Assembly: GCF_026914265.1 (NCBI RefSeq)
Contig: NC_069124.1
Span: 10,612,723 to 10,676,722 of the forward strand
Length of the DNA stretch: 64,000 nt
Direction of reading: 5' to 3'
Source of the DNA: Mya arenaria
Taxonomy: Eukaryota > Mollusca > Bivalvia > Myida > Myidae
The notes under the pieces are model-generated. The model was not told the DNA's origin and made no database searches. It saw only the letters and a program-made list of their open reading frames with translations. Position numbers and translations under genes: made by a program. Shown piece after piece: positions 36,450-48,300 of this stretch. Within the stretch, counting starts at the first letter, position 1, and every line of letters starts with the position of its first letter.

Positions 36450-39400
36450 GGTATTACGCTACTTAATTCGCTGGTAGTTCGCTACATAAACCATGTAGGT
36501 AGTTCGCTACATAAACCATGTAGGTTGTTCGCTACATAAACCATGTAGGTTGTTCGCTGCATACACAATGTAGGTAGTTCGCTACATATACCATGTAGGT
36601 TGTTCGCTGCGAACATCATGTAGGTAGTTCGCTACATTCAACCTGTCAACAGAACGCAACAAACACCCTTCAGATAGTACGCTAAATACACGATGCAGGT
36701 CATTCGCTATATACACCCTGCAGGCAGTTCTATACAAACACCCCGTAGCTATTACGTTACATATACCCTGCTTGAAGGTCGCTAAAACACCTTGCAGAAG
36801 GAACGCTACATAAACCCTGCAGGCAGTATGCTATATACACCCTACATCAGGTACGCTACATAAACCTTGCAAGAGGTACGCTACATACACCCTGCAAGTA
36901 GTATGCTACAATCACTCTACAGGATGTATGCTATATACACCCTACAGAAAATACGCTACATAAACCCTGCATGCAGTACGCTACAATCACCCTGCAGGAT
37001 GTATGATACATTCACCCTACAGGAAATACGCTACATAAACCCTGCATGCAGTACGCTACAATCACCCTACATGATGTACGCTACATACACCCTACAGAAA
37101 ATACGCTACATAAACCCTGCATGCAGTACGCTACAATCACCCTGCAGGTAGAACGCTACATTCACCCTGCAGGTATTAACTACATACACACGCTACATAC
37201 ACCCTACAGAAAATACGCTACATAAACCCTGCATGCAGTACGCTACATAAACCCTGCATGCAGTACGCTACATACACACTGCAGGTAGTACACTACATAC
37301 ACCTTCAGAAAGAACGTTACATACACCTTGCAGGTAGTATGCTACATTCACCCTACATGATGTACGCTACATACACCCTACAGGAAATACGCTACATAAA
37401 CCCTGCATGCAGTACGCTACAATCACCCTGCAGGTAGTACGCTACATTCACCCTGCAGGTAGTAACTATATACACGCGCTACATACACCCTACAGAAAAT
37501 ACGCTACATAAACCCTGCATGCAGTACGCTACATTCATCCTGCAGGAAGTACGCTACATACACCCTGGCCTTGCAGAAGGAACGCAACAATCACCCTGCG
37601 GGAGGTACGCTACATACACCCTACAGGTAGTACGCTGCATACACCCTACTGGTATAACGCTACATACACCTTGCAGAAGTAACGCTTCAATCACCCTGCA
37701 GGGAGCAGGCTACATACACCCTGCAACTAGAACGCTGCATACACCCTACTGGAATTACGCTGCATTCACACTGAAAGTGGTACGCTACATTCACCATGCA
37801 GGTAGTACGCTACATACACCCTGCAGGTAGTACGCCGCATACACCCTACTGGTAGTTCGCTGTATTCACCCTGGACGGAGTACGCTACATTCACCCTGAA
37901 GGTAGTTCCATTGATACACACTACTGGTAGTACGCTGCATTTACCCTGGAAAAAGTACGCTACAGACACCCTGCAGGAAGTACACTACATACACCCTACT
38001 GGAAGTACGCTGCATTCACCCTGAAAGTAGTACGCTACATACACATTGCAGAAGGGACGCTACATTCACCCTGCAAGTAGTACGCTACATACACCCTTCA
38101 GGTAGTACGCTACACACACCCTGCAGGTCGTACGCTGCATACACCCTTATGGTAGTACGCTGCATTCACCCTGAAAGTAGTACGCTACATTCACCTTGCA
38201 GATGGAACGCTACATTCACCCTGTATATAGTACGCTACATAACCCAACATTAAGAATGCTACATACACCTTGCAGGTAGTACGCAACATTCACCTTGCAG
38301 AAGGAACGCTGCGTTCACCCTGCATGTTGTACGCTACAATCACCGTGCAGAAGGTACGCTATATATACTCTGTAGGTAATTATTTACATTCAGCTTGCAG
38401 GTAGTACGCTACATACACCCTGCAGGTAGTACGATACATTCACCCTGTAGGTTGTACCCTACATTCACCTTGCAGGTAGTACGCTACATACACCCTGCAT
38501 GTGGTACGCTATATACACTGCAGATAGTACGTTACATTCACCCTGCAGGTAGTACGCTATATTCACCCTGAAGGAAGTACGCTTCATACATCCTGAGGTA
38601 GTACGCTACATTCACCTTGCAGAAGAAACGCTTCATACACCCTGCAGGAAGTACGCAACATACACATTGCAGGTAGTACGCTTTATACGCCATACAGGTT
38701 TTACGCTACATACACCCTGCAGAAGTAACACTACATACACCTTGCAGGCAGTATGCTTCAATCACCCTACATCAGGTACACTACATATACTCTGCAGGTA
38801 TTAGTCTACATACACCTTGTAGGCAGTACGCTACAAACACACTGTAGGTTGTACGCTAGATACACCCTGCAGGTAGTACGCTACATATACCCTGCAGCAA
38901 GTTCGCTTCATTCACCCTACAGGCAGTACGCTACATACCGATGTAGGCAGTACGCTACATACACCCTGCAGGTAGTACACTACATTCACCCTACAGGTAG
39001 TACGATACATTCACCCTGCAGGCAGTACGCAACATACACCCAGCAGGTTGTTCGCTACTTACACCCTGCAAGCAGTACGCTACATACGCCATACAGGGCG
39101 TACGCTTTATTCACCCTGCAGGTGTACGCTACATTTACCCTGCAGGATGTACGCTACACTCACCCTGCAGGTGTACGCTTCGTACACCCTGCAGGTGTAC
39201 GCTACATACATCTTGTAGGCAGTACGCTACATACACCCTACATGTGGTACGCTACATATACCTTCAAGGAGGTATCCTACATACACCATGCAGAAGGAAC
39301 GCTACACACAACATGCAGGAGGTAGGCTACATACACCCTACATGTAGTACGCTTCATGCATCCTACATGTTGTACGCTACAAACACCAGACATGTAGTAC

Positions 39401-40332
39401 GCTACATACATCCTGCAATTGGTACGCTGCATACACCCTACAGGTAGTTCACTACAAACACACTATAGGTAGTACGATACATTCACCATGCAGGTAGTAC
39501 GCTGCACACACCATACAGGAGGTTCGCTACATACACGCTGCAGGATGCACGCTAAATATGCCATACAAAAGGTACGCTACACTCAGCCTGCAGATAGCAC
39601 GGTACATTCACCCTGCAGGTGTACGCTGTTTACACCCTTCACGTAGTACGCTTTATAAACACTATATGTAGTACGCTACATACACCCTACATGTAGTACG
39701 CTACATACACCCTGCAACTAGTACGCTGTATATACCCTACATGTAGTACGCTGCATTCACCCTGCAAGTAGTTCGCTACATTCACCCTGCAGGTAGTAAG
39801 CTAAATACACCTTGCAGGTAGTACGCCACATTCACCCTGTAGGTAGTTAGCTTCATACACCCTGCAGGTTGTTAGCTACATACACCCAGCAGGAAGTACG
39901 CTAAATACAACCTTCAGATAGTACGCTACATACTCCCTTCAGATAGTACGCTACATACACCCTTCAGATAGTACGCTACATACACCATGCAGGTAGTACG
40001 CTAAATACACCATGCAGGTAATTCGCTACATACACCCTGCAGGCAGTTCTCTACAAACACCCTATAGCTAATACGCTACATATACCCTGCTTGAAGTTCG
40101 CTAAATACACCTTGCATGAGGTACACTACATATACTCTGCAGGTAGTACGCTTCATTCACCCTGCAGGTAGTACGATACATACATCCTGCAGGAAGTACG
40201 CTACTTCCACACTGCATGATGTACGCTACATTTACCCTGCAGGATGTACGCTACACTCACCCTGCAGGTAGTTCTCTTCATACACCCTGCATGAGGTACG
40301 CAACATTCAGCCTGCAGTTAGTACGCTAAATT
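36450..40332 (+). repeat. 25-bp tandem array, forward orientation
   Basis: The unit reads roughly TACGCTACATACACCCTGCA plus GGTAG, with about 155 copies of moderate divergence. It is most degenerate at the left end and around 38200-39600. Most units contain the palindrome CTGCAG. The unit has few stops and 25 is not a multiple of 3, so several frames stay open, producing repetitive ORFs of up to 190 codons that I do not regard as genes. Confidence 0.95.
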
Positions 40333-40337
40333 CGACA

Positions 40338-40920
40338 TGTTGTGTATCAGTAGTGCATGGGCAGTCTATCTTTAGATAACTAGTCATGTCATGTATCAGT
40401 AGTGCAGGTGCAGCCTATCTTGAGATACCAAGTCATGTAAAGTATCCGTAGTGCATGTGCAGCCTATCTTGAGATAACCGGTCATGTAAAGTATCAGTAG
40501 TGCAGGTGCAGCCTATCTTGAGATACCAAGTCATGTAAAGTATCCGTAGTGCATGTGCAGCCTATCTTGAGATACCAAGTCATGTAAAGTATCCGTAGTG
40601 CATGTGCAGCCTATCTTGAGATAACCGGTCATGTAAAGTATCCGTAGTGCTTGTGCAGCCTATCTTGAGATAACCGGTCATGTAAAGTATCCGTAGTGCA
40701 TGTGCAGCCCATCTTGAGATAACCGGTCATGTAAAGTATCCGTAGTGCTTGTGCAGCCTATCTTGAGATAACCGGTCATGTAAAGTATCCGTGGTGTATG
40801 TGCAGCTTATCTTGAGATAACCGGTCATGTAAAGTATCCGTAGTGCTTGTGCAGCCTATCTTGAGATAACCGGTCATGTAAAGTATCCGTGGTGTATGTG
40901 CAGCTTATCTTGAGATTTCG
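40338..40920. repeat. 49-bp tandem array
   Basis: The unit reads roughly TCATGTAAAGTATCCGTAGT, GCATGTGCAGCCTATCTTGA, GATAACCGG, with about 12 copies. Units differ mainly at GCATGTGCAG versus GCTTGTGCAG versus GTATGTGCAG. It sits between the two oppositely oriented 25-bp arrays. Confidence 0.95.
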
Positions 40921-41060
40921 CAGGGTTTATGACATTGTCAATATTGTAAGAGAATTGGTAGCGTCAAATCCAAACATCGCATAAATGTTTTCTTTTGAAT
41001 TTATGGGAAAGCAATGTAAATAAAAGCATTTTATGGCAAATAAATCATATGCAAGGCTTA

Positions 41061-41702
41061 ACTGCAGGATGTATGTTGCGTACCTCATGCAGTGTGTATG
41101 AAGAGAAGTACCTGCAGGGTGAATGTAGCGTACATCCTGCAGGGTGAATGTAGCGTATTTCCTGCAGGGTGAATGTAGCGTACTTCCTGCAGGGTGAATG
41201 TAGCGTACTTCCTGCAGGGTGAATGTAGCGTACTTTCTGCAGGGTGAATGTAGCGTACATCCTGCAGGGTGAATGTGGCATACTTCCTGCAGGGTGAATG
41301 TAGCGTACTTCCTGCAGGGTGAATGTAGCGTACTTCCTGCAAGGTGAATGTGGCGTACATCCTGCAGGGTGAATGTGGCATACTTCTTGCAGGGTGAATG
41401 TGGCGTACTTCCTGCAGGGTGAAAGTGGCGTACTTCCTGCAGGGTGAAAGTGGCGTACTTCCTGCAGGGTGAAAGTGGCGTACTTCCTGCAGGGTGAATG
41501 TAGCGTACATCCTGCAGGGTGAATGTAGCGTACATCCTGCATGGTGAATGTAGCGTACATCCTGCAGGGTGAATGTAGCGTACATCCTGCATGGTGAATG
41601 TAGCGTACATCCTGCAGGGTGAATGTAGCGTACTACCTGCAGGGTGAATGTAGCGTATTACCTGCAGGGTGAATGTAGCGTACTACCTGCATGGTGAATG
41701 AC
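41061..41702 (-). repeat. 25-bp tandem array, inverted relative to 36450-40332
   Basis: The unit reads CCTGCAGGGTGAATGTAGCG TACTT on the plus strand, the reverse complement of the 36-40 kb unit. About 25 copies are present, more uniform than the forward array. All three minus-strand frames stay open (227, 171 and 166 codons) and read the same 25-residue repeat in shifted phase. This is expected of a stop-free 25-bp unit and is not evidence of coding. Confidence 0.95.
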
Positions 41703-42382
41703 GTAAAAAACACATGCTATACCTTAAGTACTGGTTACATTCATAGTACCCTGTTGGTACTGTTTTCAGCAAACTTGACAAACAAAAACTTGTTATCGAT
41801 TGAACAACGTCGAATACGGTTTGATGTTGCGATTTTACCCCGGTTAAAGTATATCTTTTAAATTTAGATTAAAATTCAGGGGTCGCCTATATTGTTTACA
41901 GCTCAACCACTGTCCATGTTTAATAGACTAGTATATCGAAGACCAGAGATTTTCATTTTCGTATTATAGTAGTTTCCGATTATATGAAATGATACAGCGA
42001 TGACCTACATTCAAGTGGACTTCGAGTTATACCGATCTGAACCTCCGCGTATCTCTGTTTAAATAAATGCATACCCATACTCTAGATTCAATATCTTACA
42101 AACGAACAGGTATAAGTTCATATTTTCTTTTTCTCCCGATATGTGAAGGTGATATAGGAGTGAATCCGTAAGTGCTGTAATAACCTTTCCGAATTCATCG
42201 TAAAGGGATTCTTTTGAACAAGATTTCAACAAACACTCTATCCATTACTTCTTAATCATTAATGCTTTTGCAGATCTACTACTTGCGCTGTTTAGTATAT
42301 TAACTGACCATTTCAATTTAACAACCATTTACTATTGTGTAGAGATTAACACTGAAACAATTTCCGGTGATCCGCAGACATT
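41703..42382 (+). other. 5' flank of the deacetylase-like gene
   Basis: Unique AT-rich DNA that should contain the promoter and 5' UTR. I see no TATA box or initiator that I could defend. Confidence 0.35.
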
Positions 42383-45300
42383 ATGCTGCTGAAGGTGATG
42401 GTGGTTTCCGCGGTGGCGGTGGCGTTACTCGCCGTCTATTTACGGCCAAGGTTTCCGGAGACCGCCAGCAACAGGGGAAGGAAAACTGCCGTTGGACTCA
42501 TCTTTAAATTCACGCAACTACTTGTGCGTTTATGTTTAAATTCCTGTGTGCATTCATTTTCTCCTGATGTTTTTTTACACTGAGAATGTAAATGTTCAAC
42601 TCGCTGCTTATTATCTTGTGCGCATATATTGATAATAACAAATGCCCCTTAAAGCTATTTGCGATGAGTTTGAAGTAGACAAATATAATGCTGTTCATAA
42701 ATCACCAAAGGAAAGATAGATAAAGACTCTTTCTCTATCGTCTTTGTCTAACGCACACCATTTTAATTAAGTAAGGTCTTAGATTTGAATAAGATACTTC
42801 ACAGCCGGGTTTTATAATTTAATTGCAGGGTTATTTGTTTGAGTCGTCATGTAGATTAAGTTGTTACGCTGTAAAGTTTGCCTGGTTTCTTTGCCAATGA
42901 CAAACATTGACTTTCTCATTTCAGGAATTTTGCGGAAGCTTAGTAGGGATCCCTCCCGTGGTGACGGGCAGGGCGATATTTAACGGAGTACTCCTCGCCG
43001 GAAAGCCAGCTCCTGATATTCAGGTATAAGATGCTCGAGTTTATAGGTATAATCATTATGCAACGGTTGGATAGGAAACAGGTTTTAGTGGTGAGGAGTA
43101 TCCAATGCTTACCTCATCGATAACTCTTAAATTAAAACTTAAAGCTGCACTCTCACAGATTGAACGTTTTGACAACATTTTTATTTTTTGTCTTGGAACT
43201 AGCCAATTTTTTACGAAAATGCATAGAAACCAGTTATATAAGACTGCTGACAAAAAATTAGATCGCAGCATTTTGTATTTAAGTTCAAATATTGATGTTT
43301 TATGCATTTTTCTTAAACCGTTAGTAACGGTTTAAGCCATAAAACATTAATTTTCCGACGGAAAACGAACATCTGCGATCAGGTCTTTCGTCAGCAATCT
43401 TTATCATTGGTTTGAAGATATTTTCGCAAAAAATGCTTTTTTTAAGACAAGAAGTAAAATTATTGTAAAAACGGTAAATCTGTGAGAGTGCAGCTTCAAA
43501 AAAATATTGACGAAGTTGTTCTATTTCATTCATTTATCTACAGTAAGTAAAGATCGCGAGAATATACACGCCTAAGATTATATTTGGGCGAAGACTTGTT
43601 CAAAATATTTTGGGCACTTCTGCGGTGGAGCTACACGCCGTCTATTTCCGGCCAAGGTTTTCGGAGACCGCCAGCAAAAGGGGAAAGAAAACTGCACTTG
43701 GGCTCATCTTCAAACTATCATTTTGTGACTGTGTTTGAACTTCAGGAGACGACTACTGAGATTGAGGGTGTAGAGGTATTGATATTGCGACCGGCCGTAC
43801 AGACGGACAAACTGCGTCCCGGCATTATACACATACACGGAGGGGGCTGGATCTTAATGTCACCAGGTAACGGACTCACCTACAGGCTGATGGTGCTTTG
43901 AGAGCGTAGTGATATGTGTTTGTGCGCACATGCTGTCTCCTTTCCCAGTGTGATTTCAATCCACCTTAAACATTTTGAGGCCCTGGGTTTTATCACCGAT
44001 CGAGGCACTATCTGACGTTTGTGATCGGTATTTTTAATGTGTTGCTCTCTTTAAGTTTATGCACGTTAAATTGTGTTTTTTTTTCTTATTTTCGCAGCCC
44101 ACTATCGACCACTAACCCAGGTGCTGGCAAGACAGACCGGCAGTGTAGTTATATCTATCAAGTAAGCATATATCATGTCATAGTTTTATTATCCTCATAC
44201 CGCTGGTTATTTATTGATTTGTTATGTATGTACAACGAACAATGTTTGTTATCTGTAAATATATTGTATATAACTTTGAAATAGAAAATAGTGATATATT
44301 AATCTAAAAAACATATGGAGCATCTGTAAAGTTAATGAAATGAAACCTGATATATTAGGGCGTTTTGACTATTTGTATAGGTAAAGTGAGGAAGAGATTT
44401 TCAGTCAACACATTTCCATTTTCTTCGAGTCTAAAATTATCTATTTCCCTCGGTTTCCGCATCAATATTAATTTAAGATTGCTCGGCTTGCTTTCAAATT
44501 AACATTAACGTTACTATTTTTGAAGGTATGTCAGTAATGTAGTACTATTTTTAATTCGAACCATTTTTTTTATCATTGCGAATTCATTATTTTAACATGC
44601 CACTGCAGAGCTACAGAGAGGTTTTTTACTTAAAGTGTATTTTACACCCTTTTGCAATCTAGTAAAGTGTATGGTACACTCTTGGGTCATTCATTAAAGT
44701 GTAATGGAGATTTCTAAAGTGTATTGGTACATTAAGTTACAAATATGAATTACTTATTTTATTAAATGAACTTTTATAGCACATATATAAGAACTTACTC
44801 AAAATTTAAATGTTAAATTCGCAAGTCCTGATTAATTTAAACATCATTTCTTATTTTTTTTGTTTTTTTTTTTTGTTTTATAGACTTCTGTAAGTATCTT
44901 GGTTTGTCTCTCTTTTGCGTGCCATAGCTGATCAGCTCTTTTGGTGTCAAATGTTTCAAGTGTTACTCCGACAACCATGCTTTTTCAGCGTTTTCCTGCA
45001 ACTTATCACCAACATGCTTCTTTTTTTACTTGAATTTGCAACACAAATATTAACAGTGTCATTTATTATTGCTTTAACAAAAGATATAGTGGATTCAGTA
45101 GTTTCTCTGTTAACCAAGTTTAATTGCGAAATTTTCTGGGAAGGAGCTTTTTTAGCTTTTGAACTTTGATTAAAATACTCATGGCCTATTACAGGCATAC
45201 AGAGTTAACAAACAAAATGCAATTATAAAATGGAATGGTGAACAATGGATACACATAACATACAAAGAATGACATGAACATTACTCTCTACAACACTACA

Positions 45301-48300
45301 ACAAGACATATGTACAATGAACAATGACAAAAAAGTTTGCATGAGAATAAAAAAAAAAAAAAAGATAAAAGGAAGGTGGAGTTGGAACGCAATAAAATTT
45401 AACTTTTAAATTTGATTTATTTTTTTATTTTTTATGAATTTAGCTAATCTAATTATAGTAAAGGTGTCAGTGCTACATATTAATTTAGTGTATTTGGATA
45501 CTGATAGTATTATTTATCAATAAACGTTTTCCTATCAGCATCAAAAAAGAACATTTAAAAGATAACGAAACTCATCACTAAGGTAATTTATATCACATAA
45601 TGCACACTTTTGTAAAGCCCTATCAACATTCATATAACGACCACTCACAACAGGAATTAAATTGTTAAAACATCCAAATTTACATATCGTATAAGCAATA
45701 TTCCATGAAACATTTGTAAGATAGTTTTCCTGCTTAAATTCTGTTTTGAATAATCTGTAGCTCATACGTTTAGAAAAAGTGTTTATGTCACTTGACCAAG
45801 TTTGTTTATACTGATCTTGCAAAGTCAATTTACTTTACTTTTAAACATATTTACATTTTTAACCGATTGAGAGAGCCAAAACTCAGACAAACCTAGCTGG
45901 AAAACGGCCTCGAGTAGACATTTATTGGAGACTGATTTACACAGAATTGAATTAAAAAAAACGCTATGCGGTGGTTACGTCCCCTAACACACATTGCGTA
46001 GGATAGTGAATCGATTTTAACAAACCGGTTTAACATTTAGGCAAAACGGCAAGCGTAAAAACGGACAAAAATACAAAGCAAAACGGCTATCGTAAAAACG
46101 GTCAAAAATACTCGAAAAAAACGTTACGCCCTATTAATTTATTTTAATCGTACCGGTACGAACAGCTGTTTGATTTTATGTCGTAATGGGCGATTTATAA
46201 AGTGTATTTATGCCCATTACGACCCTTATCTGTAGCCCTGAATGCCATGTCGAAAAGAGTATCTAACGGTACCTGATTTGGATTGTACTTAAGTATGCAG
46301 ACCTGCGGCTTACTGCCTAAAACCTGCAGTCGTTTATATGTGCAGCACCGATTTGTCATAAGTAAAGCTTAGCGGAGATGTTAAGTATCTACTTTCATCT
46401 AAGTAAAGCCAGGGGTAAAAATATCTAACTGTCACTTATACAATGATTGCATATTAAATATATCATAAAGTAAAACCCGAGATTCGATGATAGTAGAGCA
46501 AGAAAGACCACTTTTTGTCAATTTAGTAATCAAAATCTCCGTTGTTTTATATTTTATTGCACAGAATATGGGACATAATTCATCATGACGAATTATTAGT
46601 TTATTTAAACTGACACTCCAGCAAGCCCCATTCGCCATGTGCTCCGTTAAAATTGTAAGTCATAATAGGTTTTTAAAGCATAATGCACAGGCAGAATATA
46701 ACCCCAATTTAACGTCCCTCCCGGAAGACGATTAGTATTTTGTTAGTGGTGCGGCGTGGAATCGAAGCTACGGCCCCTGGATTGACAGTCAAGATTATTT
46801 TGCCACAAGACCACGGCCTCAACACTCATCATCCGATTAAAAATTCGCCACTTTATTATAACCTTGGAATACTTTCTTCAACAGCTATCGCCTAGCTCCG
46901 GAGTATCCGTTTCCGGTTCCGTTTGAGGACTGTCTGAAAGCTACCCGCAGTATTTTGAAAAACCCAGAGAAATACGGAATCGACCCTCGCATGATCGGGA
47001 TTTTTGGTAAATAAAAAAGGATAAGTAAAACATAGAATTCAAATGATTTCATTTGTTTATTTTCTTAAAATATATTTTTTGTGACTGTATATTACCTCTG
47101 TAAATACATTTTTTAGATCTTTTTGAAAAGACCAACGCTTCATAGCATTACGACATGTCAAGAATGTACAAGAATTGTAGACATGGACTAAAACACAGTT
47201 TCATGTCACGCAATACTCTACACTTTGTAAAGCAATCGTTCAGCTTATACTTTCAATCAATTTTTTGTTAAGGCTCTAGAAACATAGGTTAAAAAACCGA
47301 GAGAAGCTTACACGTCTGCCCTCCACAAAAACATTTTGACAACCATAAACCCCATTCAGAACCAAACAAACACACGCGCTTCTTCTATTAAGCATACTCA
47401 GTGCCAAGTAACACGGTTTGGCAACCATAAAGCCCATTTAGAGCCCAAATAACTCATATATAGCTCTTATTTAGTTGGATAAATGCTAAATATACCATAG
47501 CTAGATAAAGACCAAAGAGCAGCTCTAATAAAGTATATTGTGTGTCAAAAAGACTAAATTTTGGCAACCATAACGCTTATTCAGAGCCAAAACAAACCTG
47601 TAAGCAGCTCCAATTAAGACTTAATCATGGAAAAGGAATATCTAAAATTCATAATTCATTGATGTCATCCCAAATTTGATACACACAATCAAAAACTAAA
47701 AGATGCATTGGTAACAAAAGCAATATACATTAAAATGAACAACTTTATGTCTTATCTTTTAACGTGTGTACCATATTTAGAGATAGAAAATACTCAAGAA
47801 GATATTTATGGCGGCCATCTTGAACGAGATCCTGTATTTCTTGGTCCGCATTATATATAGGCTACATGAAATTAACTTTAAAAACTACTGCAATACTGCC
47901 AAAAAATTAAATAGATATTATTTTTCAATCCTTTCGTCATAATAAGCATCAATTTATACAAATATAGGGTTCTTTGCCCTAAAAATTGGTAAATTAGTTA
48001 TTTTTAAGCAAATTATCGCTGCAAGGCCTACACATAATGTTGTATTTAGGAGTATGTATTCATGTATTTTGAAAAGTTTATTCTTCTTTATAAGCATTAA
48101 ACATCACTTAACAAGGCAATTAATTTAGGTCACATGAAGTCCTACAACTATATATAAACAAAAGTATGGTAATGACGGCCATCTTGAAATTTGCAACCAT
48201 ATTGGGTGAATCCAGAATGGGTCCTGAGAGTTTTTCTATTATGTTTATATTGTCTTCAAGTGAACTTAGTTTTACAATTTTAACCCAATGTACACAATTA

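Noticed and set aside
38753..39325. 190-codon plus-strand frame in the 25-bp array
   Set aside because: A stop-poor tandem unit explains the open frame; the residues simply repeat with the unit.
36450..41702. CRISPR-like reading of the short-period arrays
   Set aside because: Repeats are directly contiguous without unique spacers, and the DNA is plainly eukaryotic.
46725..46825. Functional tRNA gene
   Set aside because: The acceptor and T stems do not pair well enough; a SINE head or pseudogene fits better.
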